From the NCBI RefSeq assembly GCF_017873765.1, contig NZ_JAGGKP010000013.1, positions 1 through 63,576 on the forward strand: a stretch of 63,576 nucleotides of DNA, written 5' to 3'. A model generated the notes under the pieces. That model was not told the DNA's origin, made no database searches, and was given only the letters and a program-made list of their open reading frames with translations. The translations under genes were made by a program, and so were the position numbers. Source of the DNA: Paenibacillus sediminis. Lineage in GTDB: Bacteria; Bacillota; Bacilli; Paenibacillales; Paenibacillaceae. Below are positions 1-8,447 of this stretch, piece after piece (positions within the stretch are counted from its first letter, which is position 1; every line of letters begins with the position of its first letter).

Positions 1-8
1 TGGAACTT

Positions 9-46
9 AAAAAAGATGACTCCGGCAGCTTACCGAAGTCATCTCA
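9..46 (-). terminator. Intrinsic terminator downstream of pgpA
   Basis: Arms at 14-21 and 37-44 form an 8-bp stem with an inner CGG/CCG helix. On the minus strand the hairpin is followed by six T (complement of A9-A14), so it would end the leftward pgpA transcript. A weaker GCTGC/GCAGC hairpin at 49-65 with a following T-run on the plus strand may serve a gene outside the window. Confidence 0.6.
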
Positions 47-145
47 TCGCTGCGTAGATAGCAGCATCTCTTTTTATTAAACTGTCTACTTTATAAGGTG
101 CAGTTCAAAGCGTCATGCTTCTTCCTTCTTTGCATTCATATACAC

Positions 146-733
146 TTATTCTTCAACATGGTCAACCGCTGCCCGATGATGAAGCTCCGCTTCTCGCTGC
201 GCCTGTTTGCGATGTGCGATCCGGCTGCTGGCAGCGGCGGCCACTGCTCCCACGATATCATCGAGAAACGTATGAATCGGATCATCGTTCTTATCATTCA
301 GCCTTTTTAATACACCAGGTTTTAATTTGTCGATATATCCATAGTTCGTAAATCCGATGCTCCCGTATACGTTGACAATGGAGAAGGCGAGTATTTCATC
401 TACGCCATAGAGCCCTTCGTCGTTCTCTACCATCTCCTGCAGGGGAGACAGCAACTTTCCTTCCTCTGCAAGAAGGTCTAACTGTATACCCGTGAGTACA
501 GCGTTTTGCACTTCCCTTTTACTAAGTACCATTTCAACATTGTGAATGCACTCCTCCATCTTCAGTTCAGGGAAGTATTGCTTCTGTAAAAACATGACAA
601 GTTCTGCAATTTCCTCAATTTTAACTCCGCGTTTATGTAGCCACTCTTTTGTCGCCTGAGCCACTTTTTCACTGTTTAAACTGTACGGTGTATTTCCTAA
701 CTCTTTTGTTTGATCCATGTTATTGCGGTCCAT
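146..733 (-). CDS. pgpA: Phosphatidylglycerophosphatase A family protein (PgpA/YutG type)
   Basis: The 195-residue product resembles Bacillus YutG, a member of the PgpA family. That family dephosphorylates phosphatidylglycerophosphate to phosphatidylglycerol. The recognisable core is the GVDEILAFSIVNVYGSIGF segment (about residues 109-127), then NYGYIDKLKPG, and a C-terminal FLDDIVGAVAAAASSR stretch with the paired acidic residues of the family. Unlike E. coli PgpA it has few clearly hydrophobic membrane helices, as in the soluble-looking Bacillus homologues. The start at 733 is preceded by GAGGTGAGG at good spacing. It is monocistronic and divergent from gerM. The catalytic role is taken from the family. 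Confidence 0.85.
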   Translation of the reverse strand: MDRNNMDQTKELGNTPYSLNSEKVAQATKEWLHKRGVKIEEIAELVMFLQKQYFPELKMEECIHNVEMVLSKREVQNAVLTGIQLDLLAEEGKLLSPLQEMVENDEGLYGVDEILAFSIVNVYGSIGFTNYGYIDKLKPGVLKRLNDKNDDPIHTFLDDIVGAVAAAASSRIAHRKQAQREAELHHRAAVDHVEE

Positions 734-805
734 TTTATCCTCACCTCATATTTCTAATGATAAGTACGCTATGAACAACGGATAACTCCAGTTTGTCCAG
801 CTGCC

Positions 806-827
806 TTAAAAAATAGTTATTTTTTAA
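806..827. repeat. A/T palindrome between pgpA and gerM
   Basis: Two perfect 10-base arms, TTAAAAAATA (806-815) and TATTTTTTAA (818-827), are separated by GT. It lies in the 145-bp divergent pgpA/gerM intergenic region, where an operator or a bidirectional transcript end could sit. Function is unknown. Confidence 0.5.
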
Positions 828-890
828 AGAAGGGCTCGTATACATAGTAGTACAAACTGCACAAAATTGTAGGGAGGAATGACGAAACTG

Positions 891-1937
891 ATGAAAGTTC
901 GGAATAGAATTGCAGGTGGTCTGATCATTATCCCATTACTGCTTTCTGCTTGCAGCCCAGGTTCACAACAATCGAAGCAGATTGATCCGCCCCCGCCTGG
1001 AGTTGAGTCTCAAATGATGCAAGAAGCTGGGAATGGAACGGACGCGGATATAAGTATGGACCGGGTAAAAAGAACGACGGTATATTTGAGGAGCGACGAA
1101 GGATATTTAGCTCCTATTACTCTGAAACTTCCGCTTGATGAAGACAATCAAATTGCGAAGAAAGCTCTTGAGACGCTTGTCATTGATGGGCCTTACAGCA
1201 AATTATTGCCTGAAGGTTTTTCCGGTGTATTTCCGAAAGGAACCGAAGTAAAAGGGATTAGCACGAAGAAGGATGATAAGCTGGCGATTGTCGAATTTAA
1301 TAAGGCTTTTACCAATTACAAGAAGAGCGATGAGCGCAAAATATTAGAGGCACTCACCTATACTCTAACAAGTTACTCCGACATTGAGAAGGTGCAAATT
1401 TGGGTAGATGGACAGAAGTTAAACGAGATGCCTGTGGATGGGACGCCGCTCACAAGACCGCTCACTCGCGCTATGGGTATCAATCTTGAAGTGAAACAAG
1501 GGGTTAATTTCACGCAAACGAGTCCAGTAACGGTATATTTCTCAGCAGCAACGTCTGGGGGTATCCAGTATTACGTTCCTGTGACCCGCCTCGTACAATC
1601 GGGAAGTGATAAAGTCACTGCGGCGATCGAAGAGCTTATTCATGGACCAGATGATCAGTATAAACTAAATCAAGTCATGACTTCGGGCACCTCACTTGAT
1701 TTTGTCAAAGAAGAGAATGGAACTGTCACGGTCGCATTAAACGATGATATGTTTGACAAGGGCGATAAAATTCCGGCTGAAATGCTGCAATCCGTTGTTC
1801 TAACCGTTACTGAAAATTCCTCTTCACAGAAGGTGCAGATTGAGTTCAATGGACAGACGAATATTGTGGGTACAGATGATGCAAAGTACAGTAAGCCGGT
1901 ATCAAGACCCGAACTTATTAATGAAATACCACTGTAA
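891..1937 (+). CDS. gerM: GerM-like lipoprotein with two GerMN domains
   Basis: This is a sporulation/germination lipoprotein. The N-terminal signal peptide ends in the lipobox LLSAC, so the mature protein is predicted to be lipid-anchored outside the membrane. Two GerMN repeats follow: the first starts near TTVYLRSDEGYLAP and the second near PVTVYFSAATSGGIQYY. Each has the VTAAIEELIHGP-type helix and an acidic strand. Bacillus GerM is needed for sporulation and germination. The ATG at 879 is only one base from the AGGGAGG at 871-877 and cannot use it. The ATG at 891 is 13 bases away and is preferred. The following rph-rdgB order is the same as in B. subtilis. Confidence 0.88.
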   Translation: MKVRNRIAGGLIIIPLLLSACSPGSQQSKQIDPPPPGVESQMMQEAGNGTDADISMDRVKRTTVYLRSDEGYLAPITLKLPLDEDNQIAKKALETLVIDGPYSKLLPEGFSGVFPKGTEVKGISTKKDDKLAIVEFNKAFTNYKKSDERKILEALTYTLTSYSDIEKVQIWVDGQKLNEMPVDGTPLTRPLTRAMGINLEVKQGVNFTQTSPVTVYFSAATSGGIQYYVPVTRLVQSGSDKVTAAIEELIHGPDDQYKLNQVMTSGTSLDFVKEENGTVTVALNDDMFDKGDKIPAEMLQSVVLTVTENSSSQKVQIEFNGQTNIVGTDDAKYSKPVSRPELINEIPL

Positions 1938-2037
1938 TGAATATGATTCGAATGCTAAATAAGTGATTTTGTACCAATTCTTTGATAGAATAGGGTTTAC
2001 AACAATGTCAGCTTTACAAATGTAGGAGGCAAAACAG

Positions 2038-2799
2038 ATGAGATCAAATGGACGCAATGCGGCGGATCAGCTCAGACCTATTAAAATTACGACAAACACG
2101 AATAAATATGCGGAAGGTTCTGTATTCATCGAGGTCGGTGATACAAAGGTTATTTGTACAGCAACCGTCGATGAGAAGGTTCCGGCATTTATGAAGGGTC
2201 AAGGAAAGGGCTGGGTCACTGCGGAATATTCCATGCTGCCGCGTGCAACGCAAAGCCGCAATCAGCGTGAATCAGCAAGAGGTAAACTAAGCGGACGGAC
2301 CATGGAAATTCAGCGTCTCATCGGTAGAGCGCTTCGTTCTGTCGTTGATTTACAAGCACTCGGTGAACGTACGATCACGATTGACTGTGACGTAATTCAA
2401 GCGGACGGCGGCACGAGAACGACTTCAATCTCCGGTGCATTCGTTGCGATGGCGATCGCGATTAATAAAATTGTGCAGCAGCACAATTTGGCACGTTTTC
2501 CAATTAGCGATTTTCTAGCATCAGTGAGTGTAGGTGTAGTAAGTGAGAAACCTATGCTGGATTTGAATTATGATGAAGATTCCAAAGCTAAGGTTGATAT
2601 GAACGTCGTAATGACCGGAAACGGTAAATTCGTAGAAGTTCAAGGAACAGGCGAAGAGAGCCCATTTTCACGTGAAGAAATGAACGAGCTTCTTAAACTT
2701 GCGGAGCAAGGAATTGCGGAAATCATCCAAATACAAAAAGATGCCCTTGGTGAGATTGCGCTGAAAATCTCTTCAGGACAGGCGGGAGCGAGTGTGTAA
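2038..2799 (+). CDS. rph: Ribonuclease PH
   Basis: RNase PH is a phosphorolytic 3'-5' exoribonuclease that trims tRNA 3' ends, releasing nucleoside diphosphates. The 253-residue length fits the family. Visible signatures are [17 protein letters not shown], with the phosphate-binding arginine near residue 87, and the DGGTRT motif near 123-128. Residues 106-205 hold the rest of the RNase PH fold. The start follows TAGGAGG. It abuts rdgB, whose ATG begins directly after the rph stop codon, so the two genes are probably translationally coupled. Confidence 0.97.
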   Translation: MRSNGRNAADQLRPIKITTNTNKYAEGSVFIEVGDTKVICTATVDEKVPAFMKGQGKGWVTAEYSMLPRATQSRNQRESARGKLSGRTMEIQRLIGRALRSVVDLQALGERTITIDCDVIQADGGTRTTSISGAFVAMAIAINKIVQQHNLARFPISDFLASVSVGVVSEKPMLDLNYDEDSKAKVDMNVVMTGNGKFVEVQGTGEESPFSREEMNELLKLAEQGIAEIIQIQKDALGEIALKISSGQAGASV

Positions 2800-3429
2800 A
2801 TGAAACTGGATTCCGTAGTTATTGTTGCGACGAGAAATAAAGGGAAAGTTAAGGAGTTTGCGCATGCGTTAGCACCGCTTGGCAAAGAGGTTCGCAGTAT
2901 GTACGATTATCAAGGCCTGCCAGAGGTAGTGGAAGATGGTACAACCTTTGCAGAGAATGCCTTGAAAAAAGCAAAAACGGTTGGTGACGCGCTCGGTCTG
3001 CCGGTTCTAGCCGATGATTCGGGTCTATGTGTCGATAAGCTAGACGGTGCACCTGGCGTATATTCTGCGAGATATGCCGGGGAAGGTGCATCGGATGCTG
3101 ATAACAATGCTAAGCTGCTATCAGAGCTTAAACGACTGAGCGAAGGGGAAGATACAGAGCAGCCTTTACTCAGTACAGCGAGTTTCGTCTGTTCGTTAGT
3201 TGTATACGATCCGAATACGAAACAAAGTATCGAAGCCTTTGGCTCCGTAGAGGGATGGATTACATCCGAACCTGCAGGCGATGGAGGTTTTGGATATGAC
3301 CCGCTGTTTTATTTGCCTCAGTTTGAGAAAACGATGGCACAATTAACCCTCGAGGAGAAACAAGCAATCAGCCACCGGGGCGCCGCATTAAGAGAACTCG
3401 TAGTCAAATTATCTAATAATAAGCAATAA
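2800..3429 (+). CDS. rdgB: XTP/dITP diphosphatase (RdgB/HAM1 family)
   Basis: This nucleotide-pool sanitising enzyme hydrolyses dITP, XTP and ITP to monophosphates, keeping deaminated purines out of DNA. The 209-residue protein starts with VVIVATRNKGKVKEF (substrate-binding loop), has LADDSGLCVDKLDGAPGVYS with the catalytic acidic pair, and ends with the family's SHRGAALREL. The ATG touches the rph stop (2797-2799), with GCGGGAG upstream. This matches B. subtilis ysnA downstream of rph; ysnB, which follows there, is absent here. Confidence 0.95.
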   Translation: MKLDSVVIVATRNKGKVKEFAHALAPLGKEVRSMYDYQGLPEVVEDGTTFAENALKKAKTVGDALGLPVLADDSGLCVDKLDGAPGVYSARYAGEGASDADNNAKLLSELKRLSEGEDTEQPLLSTASFVCSLVVYDPNTKQSIEAFGSVEGWITSEPAGDGGFGYDPLFYLPQFEKTMAQLTLEEKQAISHRGAALRELVVKLSNNKQ

Positions 3430-3433
3430 GTAT

Positions 3434-3475
3434 AAGACGGTTATTCTTGACTAATATTAGCAGAATAACCGTCTT
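3434..3475. terminator. Bidirectional terminator between rdgB and asnB
   Basis: A perfect 14-bp stem (3434-3447 with 3462-3475) with a 14-nt loop, followed by a T-rich tract on the plus strand. It lies between two convergent genes and can serve both. Confidence 0.8.
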
Positions 3476-3505
3476 TATATTTAATTTGATGGCCGTTCTA
3501 GTTAA

Positions 3506-5350
3506 TTACCGAATGGTGACGTGATAATTTTTCAGCCAAGCATTTACTTGTGACAAATAAGCAAAGAGTTGAGGTCCTGACATCAACTGACCAAACCAAG
3601 GCAGATGAGAAGAAGCACCTTCTGATGACGCAATTTCACGAATTTTGGAAGCATCAATGAGCGGAAGCAGCGGGGATGTTGGATCATCTAGAATGTCGAG
3701 TAATTGCTGTTTAACCGCTGCAAGATAGGAAGGATTGTGTGTTTTCGGATAGGGGCTCTTTTTGCGATATAAAACGTCTTCTGGAAGTACACCTTCTAAT
3801 GCTTTACGTAAAATGCCTTTTTCTCGTCCACCAAACGTTTTAATTTCCCATGGAATGTTCCACACATATTGAACAAGCCGATGATCGCAGTATGGAACGC
3901 GTACTTCGAGACCAACAGCCATACTCATTCGATCTTTACGGTCCAGTAAAGTGGGCATGAAGCGGGTAATATTAAGATATGACATCACTCTCATTTTCGC
4001 TTGCTGCTTCGTTTCTCCATCTAATTTAGGTACCTCTGCTACGGCTTGACTATAACGGTCTCCAATATAATCTAGAGGAGAAATCCATTCTCTTATTTCA
4101 GGAGATAACAGGCTAGCTCGCATATCTGGCGCTGTGGACCATGGGAATGTACCAGAATTCAGCAGCTCCTCGCGATGAAACCACGGATATCCGCCAAAAA
4201 TTTCATCAGCAGCTTCACCCGATATGGCGACAGTCGCCCCTTTTTTGATTTCCTTGCAAAATAAATACAAAGAGCCATCCACATCAGCCATGCCTGGCAT
4301 GTCTCTGGCCTGGGTCGATGCATATAGTGATTCTACGAGCTCAGGGGTGTCGAATTGAATCCAGTGATGATCGGTGTTCAGTTCCTCTACCATCCGTTTA
4401 ATCCAAGGTGTATCCGCGTCAGGTTGAAAAGAATGAGTTTTGAAATGTCTGTCGTTGTCTACGTAATCAACTGAATACGTACTCATCTGTCCTTGTCCTG
4501 TTCGGTTGTAATAATCGGCGGCAAGCGCAGATAGTGCGCTCGAATCAAGTCCTCCTGACAGCAAGGAGCAGACGGGAACATCGGATATGAGCTGCCGCTC
4601 TGCTGTATCTTGCAGTAACTCTCTAAGGCGGGATGCGGTATGCTCTGCATCATCTTCGTGCGGAGCGCTTTCCAAGGACCAGTAAGCGTATGTTTTTAAT
4701 CCGCTGCGACTGTAAATCATCGCATGACCTGCCCGAAGCTCTTTGATTGACTCATACACACCATGACCAGGAGTTCTCGCTGGACCTACGATGAAAATTT
4801 CTGCGAGCCCCTCTGCTCCGACGACAGGCTCTACTTTTGGGTGAGCTAATAGCGCCTTCGGCTCCGAACCGAAAATAAACGTATCCTCTATATGACTATA
4901 AAATAACGGTTTGACCCCAAGCCGATCACGAGCAAAAAATACATGCTCTTTCATACTATCCCAAATACCAAATGCAAAAATTCCGTTTAAGCGGTCAAGG
5001 CAATCTGGACCCCACTCTACATAAGACTGTAACAGCACTTCTGTATCACAGTGGGTGCGAAAGTGATATCCGCGATGTATGAGCTCGCGTCTTAGTTCTG
5101 GCGCATTATATATTTCTCCGTTATACACAATAGAATAGACGGAGTCCTCTTGATAGGTGATCATTGGCTGTGCTCCGTTCTCGGGATCCATGACACTAAG
5201 ACGACGGTGACCAAAAGCGCACGGACCTGAAATCCATGTTCCCGAAGCGTCTGGCCCTCTATGTCCCAAACTTTCCGTCATCTCGAGCAGCAGTTCAGAA
5301 TCTTGTGTTAAATCCCGATTCCACTGAATAAAACCGGTTATACCGCACAT
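3506..5350 (-). CDS. asnB: Asparagine synthetase (glutamine-hydrolysing), AsnO-like
   Basis: It makes asparagine from aspartate, glutamine and ATP. Cys2 of MCGITGF is the glutaminase nucleophile and residues 1-200 are the class II amidotransferase domain (HRGPDASG, YNGEIYN, DTEVLLQSY). The synthetase domain carries the ATP pyrophosphatase motif SGGLDSS at 265-271 and SGEAADEIFGGYPWF further on. At 614 residues, with an MCGITGF start, it looks closer to B. subtilis AsnO, the sporulation-linked paralogue, than to AsnB or AsnH. This is a judgement from memory of the family. It is monocistronic, converges on rdgB, and is divergent from the 5516 gene. Confidence 0.92.
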   Translation of the reverse strand: MCGITGFIQWNRDLTQDSELLLEMTESLGHRGPDASGTWISGPCAFGHRRLSVMDPENGAQPMITYQEDSVYSIVYNGEIYNAPELRRELIHRGYHFRTHCDTEVLLQSYVEWGPDCLDRLNGIFAFGIWDSMKEHVFFARDRLGVKPLFYSHIEDTFIFGSEPKALLAHPKVEPVVGAEGLAEIFIVGPARTPGHGVYESIKELRAGHAMIYSRSGLKTYAYWSLESAPHEDDAEHTASRLRELLQDTAERQLISDVPVCSLLSGGLDSSALSALAADYYNRTGQGQMSTYSVDYVDNDRHFKTHSFQPDADTPWIKRMVEELNTDHHWIQFDTPELVESLYASTQARDMPGMADVDGSLYLFCKEIKKGATVAISGEAADEIFGGYPWFHREELLNSGTFPWSTAPDMRASLLSPEIREWISPLDYIGDRYSQAVAEVPKLDGETKQQAKMRVMSYLNITRFMPTLLDRKDRMSMAVGLEVRVPYCDHRLVQYVWNIPWEIKTFGGREKGILRKALEGVLPEDVLYRKKSPYPKTHNPSYLAAVKQQLLDILDDPTSPLLPLIDASKIREIASSEGASSHLPWFGQLMSGPQLFAYLSQVNAWLKNYHVTIR

Positions 5351-5412
5351 GACTGTTCATCCTCTCTATATCCTTTGTTGAGCAACTTTTTATTTGATTC
5401 GTCAAAGTGATA

Positions 5413-5448
5413 ACAGATATATGCCGAACTAAGGCATAAAATGTCTGT
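5413..5448. other. Imperfect inverted repeat in the asnB/5516 divergent region
   Basis: TATGCC (5420-5425) pairs with GGCATA (5433-5438), and the outer ACAGA (5413-5417) with TCTGT (5444-5448). The position between two divergent starts suits an operator or a leader hairpin, but no known regulator motif is recognised. Confidence 0.35.
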
Positions 5449-5515
5449 CCTTAAACGAAAACTATAGTCAGAGGAGATTGTACGCACATATGCCGTAGAG
5501 AAGGGGGGAGACTAA

Positions 5516-5830
5516 ATGAGTGATGACAAGAGGTTATACTTTGTATCGGTCATTGGCCGCTCTATACTTCAGAACCCCGAAAGTGCAGAATACGAATGGG
5601 AAATAGAAGCAACAGATGAACAGGCAGAGGATTTAAGGTATTGGTTAGGTCAGATACAGGAGACAGAAGAAGATGGATTTGCAGATTATGTATTCCCTTG
5701 GCCTAACTCGCCTGAACATATTGTAAACGGAAAACTGCAGGATACCGTGAATCAAGTGTATCACCTTATTTATGAGCTGGGTACGTTAAAGACGCGCAGG
5801 CAGATTGAGGAGTTAAAAATTTTGGAGTAA
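5516..5830 (+). CDS. Small conserved-looking protein of unknown function
   Basis: A 104-residue acidic protein not recognised as any named family. It has no signal peptide or membrane segment. It is rich in E/D and aromatic residues (YEWEIEATDEQAEDLRYWLG near residues 24-43, DYVFPWPNSPEHI near 57-69) and ends in a charged helix. The start is well supported by AAGGGGGGAG seven bases or so upstream. Together with the next two genes it may form a small cluster. The good ribosome binding site and coding-like composition make it a likely real gene. Confidence 0.75.
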   Translation: MSDDKRLYFVSVIGRSILQNPESAEYEWEIEATDEQAEDLRYWLGQIQETEEDGFADYVFPWPNSPEHIVNGKLQDTVNQVYHLIYELGTLKTRRQIEELKILE

Positions 5831-5873
5831 TGGCCATGTTAAGTCCAAATATATTTGTGAGGAGAGATTGCGA

Positions 5874-6221
5874 TTGTATCAGATTAAAGATGTGAAATTT
5901 CGCAGGTTAGCTGAAGTGGATGGAGTTCCTTGTGCTGAAGTTGAAGTGCATCCAGGAAATGAAGGGGATAAGCCGCTTCTTGTTTACATTGCACGCTCTA
6001 ACCTTGGCCAAGGATACGATTTGATGCGGATCGTACGCAGCGATGCCAATTTAGTAACCGATTGGTATGATAACAACTACCATACTGCTTTTGAAGATGT
6101 GACAAGTGAGGCGTTCGAGTCGAGTAATGTAACGACGGCGGATGCAGAAGAGGAATTGTTTAAACAAAATTTATTAGCCTTTGGTGACTTGACCTCTGTG
6201 CTCGCGAAAAGACTTGGGTAG
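5874..6221 (+). CDS. Hypothetical protein
   Basis: A 115-residue unrecognised cytosolic protein (YQIKDVKFRRLAEVDGVPC at the N terminus). It is mixed alpha/beta by appearance, with no transmembrane segment. Two TTG codons are possible starts. The TTG at 5868 is one base from AGGAGAG (5860-5866), whereas the TTG at 5874 has 7-nt spacing and is preferred. It lies 43 bp after the 5516 gene and is probably co-transcribed with it. No function is assigned. Confidence 0.7.
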   Translation: MYQIKDVKFRRLAEVDGVPCAEVEVHPGNEGDKPLLVYIARSNLGQGYDLMRIVRSDANLVTDWYDNNYHTAFEDVTSEAFESSNVTTADAEEELFKQNLLAFGDLTSVLAKRLG

Positions 6222-6303
6222 ACCGTTAGACCGCAGGTTCATAGGTATTTGTTGGCGTTCATATGGCAACCTCATCTCACCCATACTATAAAGGGAGGTG
6301 TAT

Positions 6304-6438
6304 TTGTCAATGGCGAACAAGTACAAGAAAAACAAAGGTAACAGCTACTTGCACAACGATGGCTTTGCAGAAGAAGTGCTTAACAAAAATGCGAAACATC
6401 CCGGAGAGAAAAATCCGTGGAAAACGGGCAATAAGTGA
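6304..6438 (+). CDS. Small lysine/asparagine-rich basic protein (44 aa)
   Basis: A short gene with GGGAGGTG at 6293-6300. In-frame starts are TTG at 6304 (5 nt from GGAGG) or ATG at 6310. The product from the ATG is 42 residues, beginning MANKYKKNKGNSYLHNDGF and ending NPWKTGNK. It is hydrophilic, lysine/asparagine-rich and cysteine-free. In size and composition it resembles minor small acid-soluble spore proteins, but I cannot match it to one, so no function is claimed. A terminator follows 13 bases after the stop. The overlapping frame from 6263 has no ribosome binding site of its own. Confidence 0.65.
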   Translation: MSMANKYKKNKGNSYLHNDGFAEEVLNKNAKHPGEKNPWKTGNK

Positions 6439-6451
6439 TGATGTAAAACAA

Positions 6452-6494
6452 ACAAGCGGCTGTTTCCGTTAAATATTAGGAAACAGTCGCTTGT
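6452..6494. terminator. Bidirectional terminator between the small basic gene and appC
   Basis: A 16-bp stem (6452-6467 with 6479-6494) containing one G-T wobble and an 11-nt loop, followed by a T-rich tract (CATTTT) on the plus strand. It lies between convergent genes. Confidence 0.75.
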
Positions 6495-6498
6495 CATT

Positions 6499-7389
6499 TT
6501 AGTTCTTCATCCTCGGGTCCAGAATATCCCGAAGTCCGTCCCCGAGCAGATTAAAGGCGAGGACAGTAAACATGATGGACACCCCGGGAAAGATAACTGT
6601 CCATGGTGCTGTTTGAATAAACTGACGGGAGTCAGACAGCATCTTACCCCATTCCGGCTCAGGGGGCTGTGCTCCAAGACCTAGAAATCCTAGAGCTGCA
6701 GCTTCAATAATTGCGGTAGCAATGCCGAGCGTTCCTTGCACGATAATCGGTGTAATGCTGTTCGGCAAAATGTGGCTAATGAGAATACGGTTGTTCTTCA
6801 TTCCAATCGCGCGAGCCGCCGTAATGTATTCTTCCGATTTCAGGCTGAGCACTTTAGCTCGTATAAGCCTGCCGTACGTTGGAATGTTAACAATTGCAAT
6901 CGCATAAAGCGCATTTTGCAGTGACGGACCTAATATGGCAACGATGGCAATAGCTAGCAATATGCTTGGGAAAGCGAGCAAAATATCGAATAGACGTGAA
7001 ATGATCATATCTATCCATTTGCCATAATAGCCGGCTAAAACGCCAAGAATAGTTCCGAAGATGATCGAACCGATGACCGAGAAGAAACCGACCCACAGCG
7101 AGATTCGTGCGCCGTATATGGTTCGGCTGAACAAGTCGCGGCCAAGATCATCTGTGCCGAACCAGTGAGTGCTTGAAGGCGGTTTAAGCCGCTCAAGCAG
7201 TGCCTGCTCTTTGTAATCAAATGGAGCAATGAACGGTGCAATAATTGCAATTATCATAAATACAATAATAAGAACGCATCCGATTACAGCATTTTTATTT
7301 TTTCGAAAGGCTCTCCACGCATCACGCCAAGGTCCGGGTTGTTCTGCTGGAACTGCTGGTTTACTGACATTCACGGTTACTTGTGCCAT
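6499..7389 (-). CDS. appC: Oligopeptide ABC transporter permease (AppC/OppC type)
   Basis: The second membrane subunit of a peptide importer, 296 residues. It has a cytoplasmic N terminus, then six expected transmembrane helices starting with NAVIGCVLIIVFMIIAII. The cytoplasmic EAA-type coupling loop is at AARAIGMKNNRILISHILPN (about residues 192-211), followed by IEAAALGFLGLGAQPP typical of DppC/OppC. AGGGGTGAG precedes the start. It is the last gene of the leftward D-F-A-B-C operon and ends at a strong terminator. Substrate could be oligopeptide, dipeptide or nickel; the operon order favours App-like peptide uptake. Confidence 0.88.
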   Translation of the reverse strand: MAQVTVNVSKPAVPAEQPGPWRDAWRAFRKNKNAVIGCVLIIVFMIIAIIAPFIAPFDYKEQALLERLKPPSSTHWFGTDDLGRDLFSRTIYGARISLWVGFFSVIGSIIFGTILGVLAGYYGKWIDMIISRLFDILLAFPSILLAIAIVAILGPSLQNALYAIAIVNIPTYGRLIRAKVLSLKSEEYITAARAIGMKNNRILISHILPNSITPIIVQGTLGIATAIIEAAALGFLGLGAQPPEPEWGKMLSDSRQFIQTAPWTVIFPGVSIMFTVLAFNLLGDGLRDILDPRMKN

Positions 7390-7400
7390 GAGCTCACCCC

Positions 7401-8405
7401 TTACTTGTAATGAATGCGTGGATCAATGAGTGCATAGAGCAAATCCACTATTAAATTAATGAGAACAAATATAAAAGCAATAATCAATATGCCGGATTGA
7501 ATCACCGGATAATCCCTCGAGCTAATCGCTTCATAAATATAGCGCCCGACTCCAGGCCAAGCAAAGATCGTTTCCGTGAGAACAGCTCCCCCAAGCAGAG
7601 AGCCTGTCTGCAGTCCAATTACAGTCAGTACTGGAATAAGTGCGTTCTTTAATGCATGCTTATATACGACCCAAAACTGTGACAGCCCCTTGGCTTTTGC
7701 AGTCCGAATAAAATCGGAGTTCATCACTTCCAGCATACTGGAGCGGGTCATACGAGCAATAATCGCCATCGGAATCGTACCCAGTGCGACACTTGGCAGA
7801 ATGAGATGCTTAATGACGGTCCATAGTTGATCCCATCTTCCTGAAATAATGGCATCGATGACATATAAATTGGTTACGGCCTCGACGGGATCGCGTTGAT
7901 TCATACGTCCAATGGTAGGAAGCCAGTGCAGCTTAATTGAGAAAATCCATTGTTCCATCAAGCCTAGCCAAAAGATCGGCATCGATACCCCAATGAGCGC
8001 AATGATCATACTGACATAATCAAACCAAGAATTTTGCTTCCACGCGCTTACAATGCCTGCATTTACCCCAATAATGATGGCGAATAACATGCTGGCAATC
8101 GTCAGCTCTAAAGTTGCCGCTAAATAAGGGACAATTTCCTTAGCAATGGGTACCTTTGTTCGAATGGAAGTACCCAGATCTCCATGCAATAATTTTGATA
8201 AATATGCTACATATTGCTGAGGCCAAGGTTTATCTAAGCCAAGCTGTTCGCGTAACGCCTGTTTAGACTGTTCTGTCGCTTTCTGCCCTAGAATCGTTTC
8301 GGCAGGGTCGCCGGGAATGGCGTGTATAATTGAAAATACAATAATCGTCATTCCCAGCAGAACCGGTAGTAGAATAATTATTCGTTTCATTAAATATGAG
8401 CTCAA
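7401..8405 (-). CDS. appB: Oligopeptide ABC transporter permease (AppB/OppB type)
   Basis: The first membrane subunit of the importer, with an N-terminal transmembrane helix MKRIIILLPVLLGMTIIVF and six predicted helices in total. The EAA coupling loop lies at TAKAKGLSQFWVVYKHALKN, and the typical GGAVLTETIFAWPGVGRY follows. An ATG at 8423 has no ribosome binding site. AGGTGA (complement of 8413-8418) lies 7 nt before a TTG at 8405, so that start is chosen (334 residues). The downstream permease gene begins 11 bp after this stop. Confidence 0.87.
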   Translation of the reverse strand: MSSYLMKRIIILLPVLLGMTIIVFSIIHAIPGDPAETILGQKATEQSKQALREQLGLDKPWPQQYVAYLSKLLHGDLGTSIRTKVPIAKEIVPYLAATLELTIASMLFAIIIGVNAGIVSAWKQNSWFDYVSMIIALIGVSMPIFWLGLMEQWIFSIKLHWLPTIGRMNQRDPVEAVTNLYVIDAIISGRWDQLWTVIKHLILPSVALGTIPMAIIARMTRSSMLEVMNSDFIRTAKAKGLSQFWVVYKHALKNALIPVLTVIGLQTGSLLGGAVLTETIFAWPGVGRYIYEAISSRDYPVIQSGILIIAFIFVLINLIVDLLYALIDPRIHYK

Positions 8406-8447
8406 TAGAGGTTCACCTGCCATAGGTGTAATTTATGTTGCAAACTG

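Noticed and set aside
6263..6472. Frame giving a 69-residue Cys/Thr/Arg-rich product
   Set aside because: It overlaps the better-supported 6304-6438 gene, starts before the ribosome binding site and has shadow-like composition.
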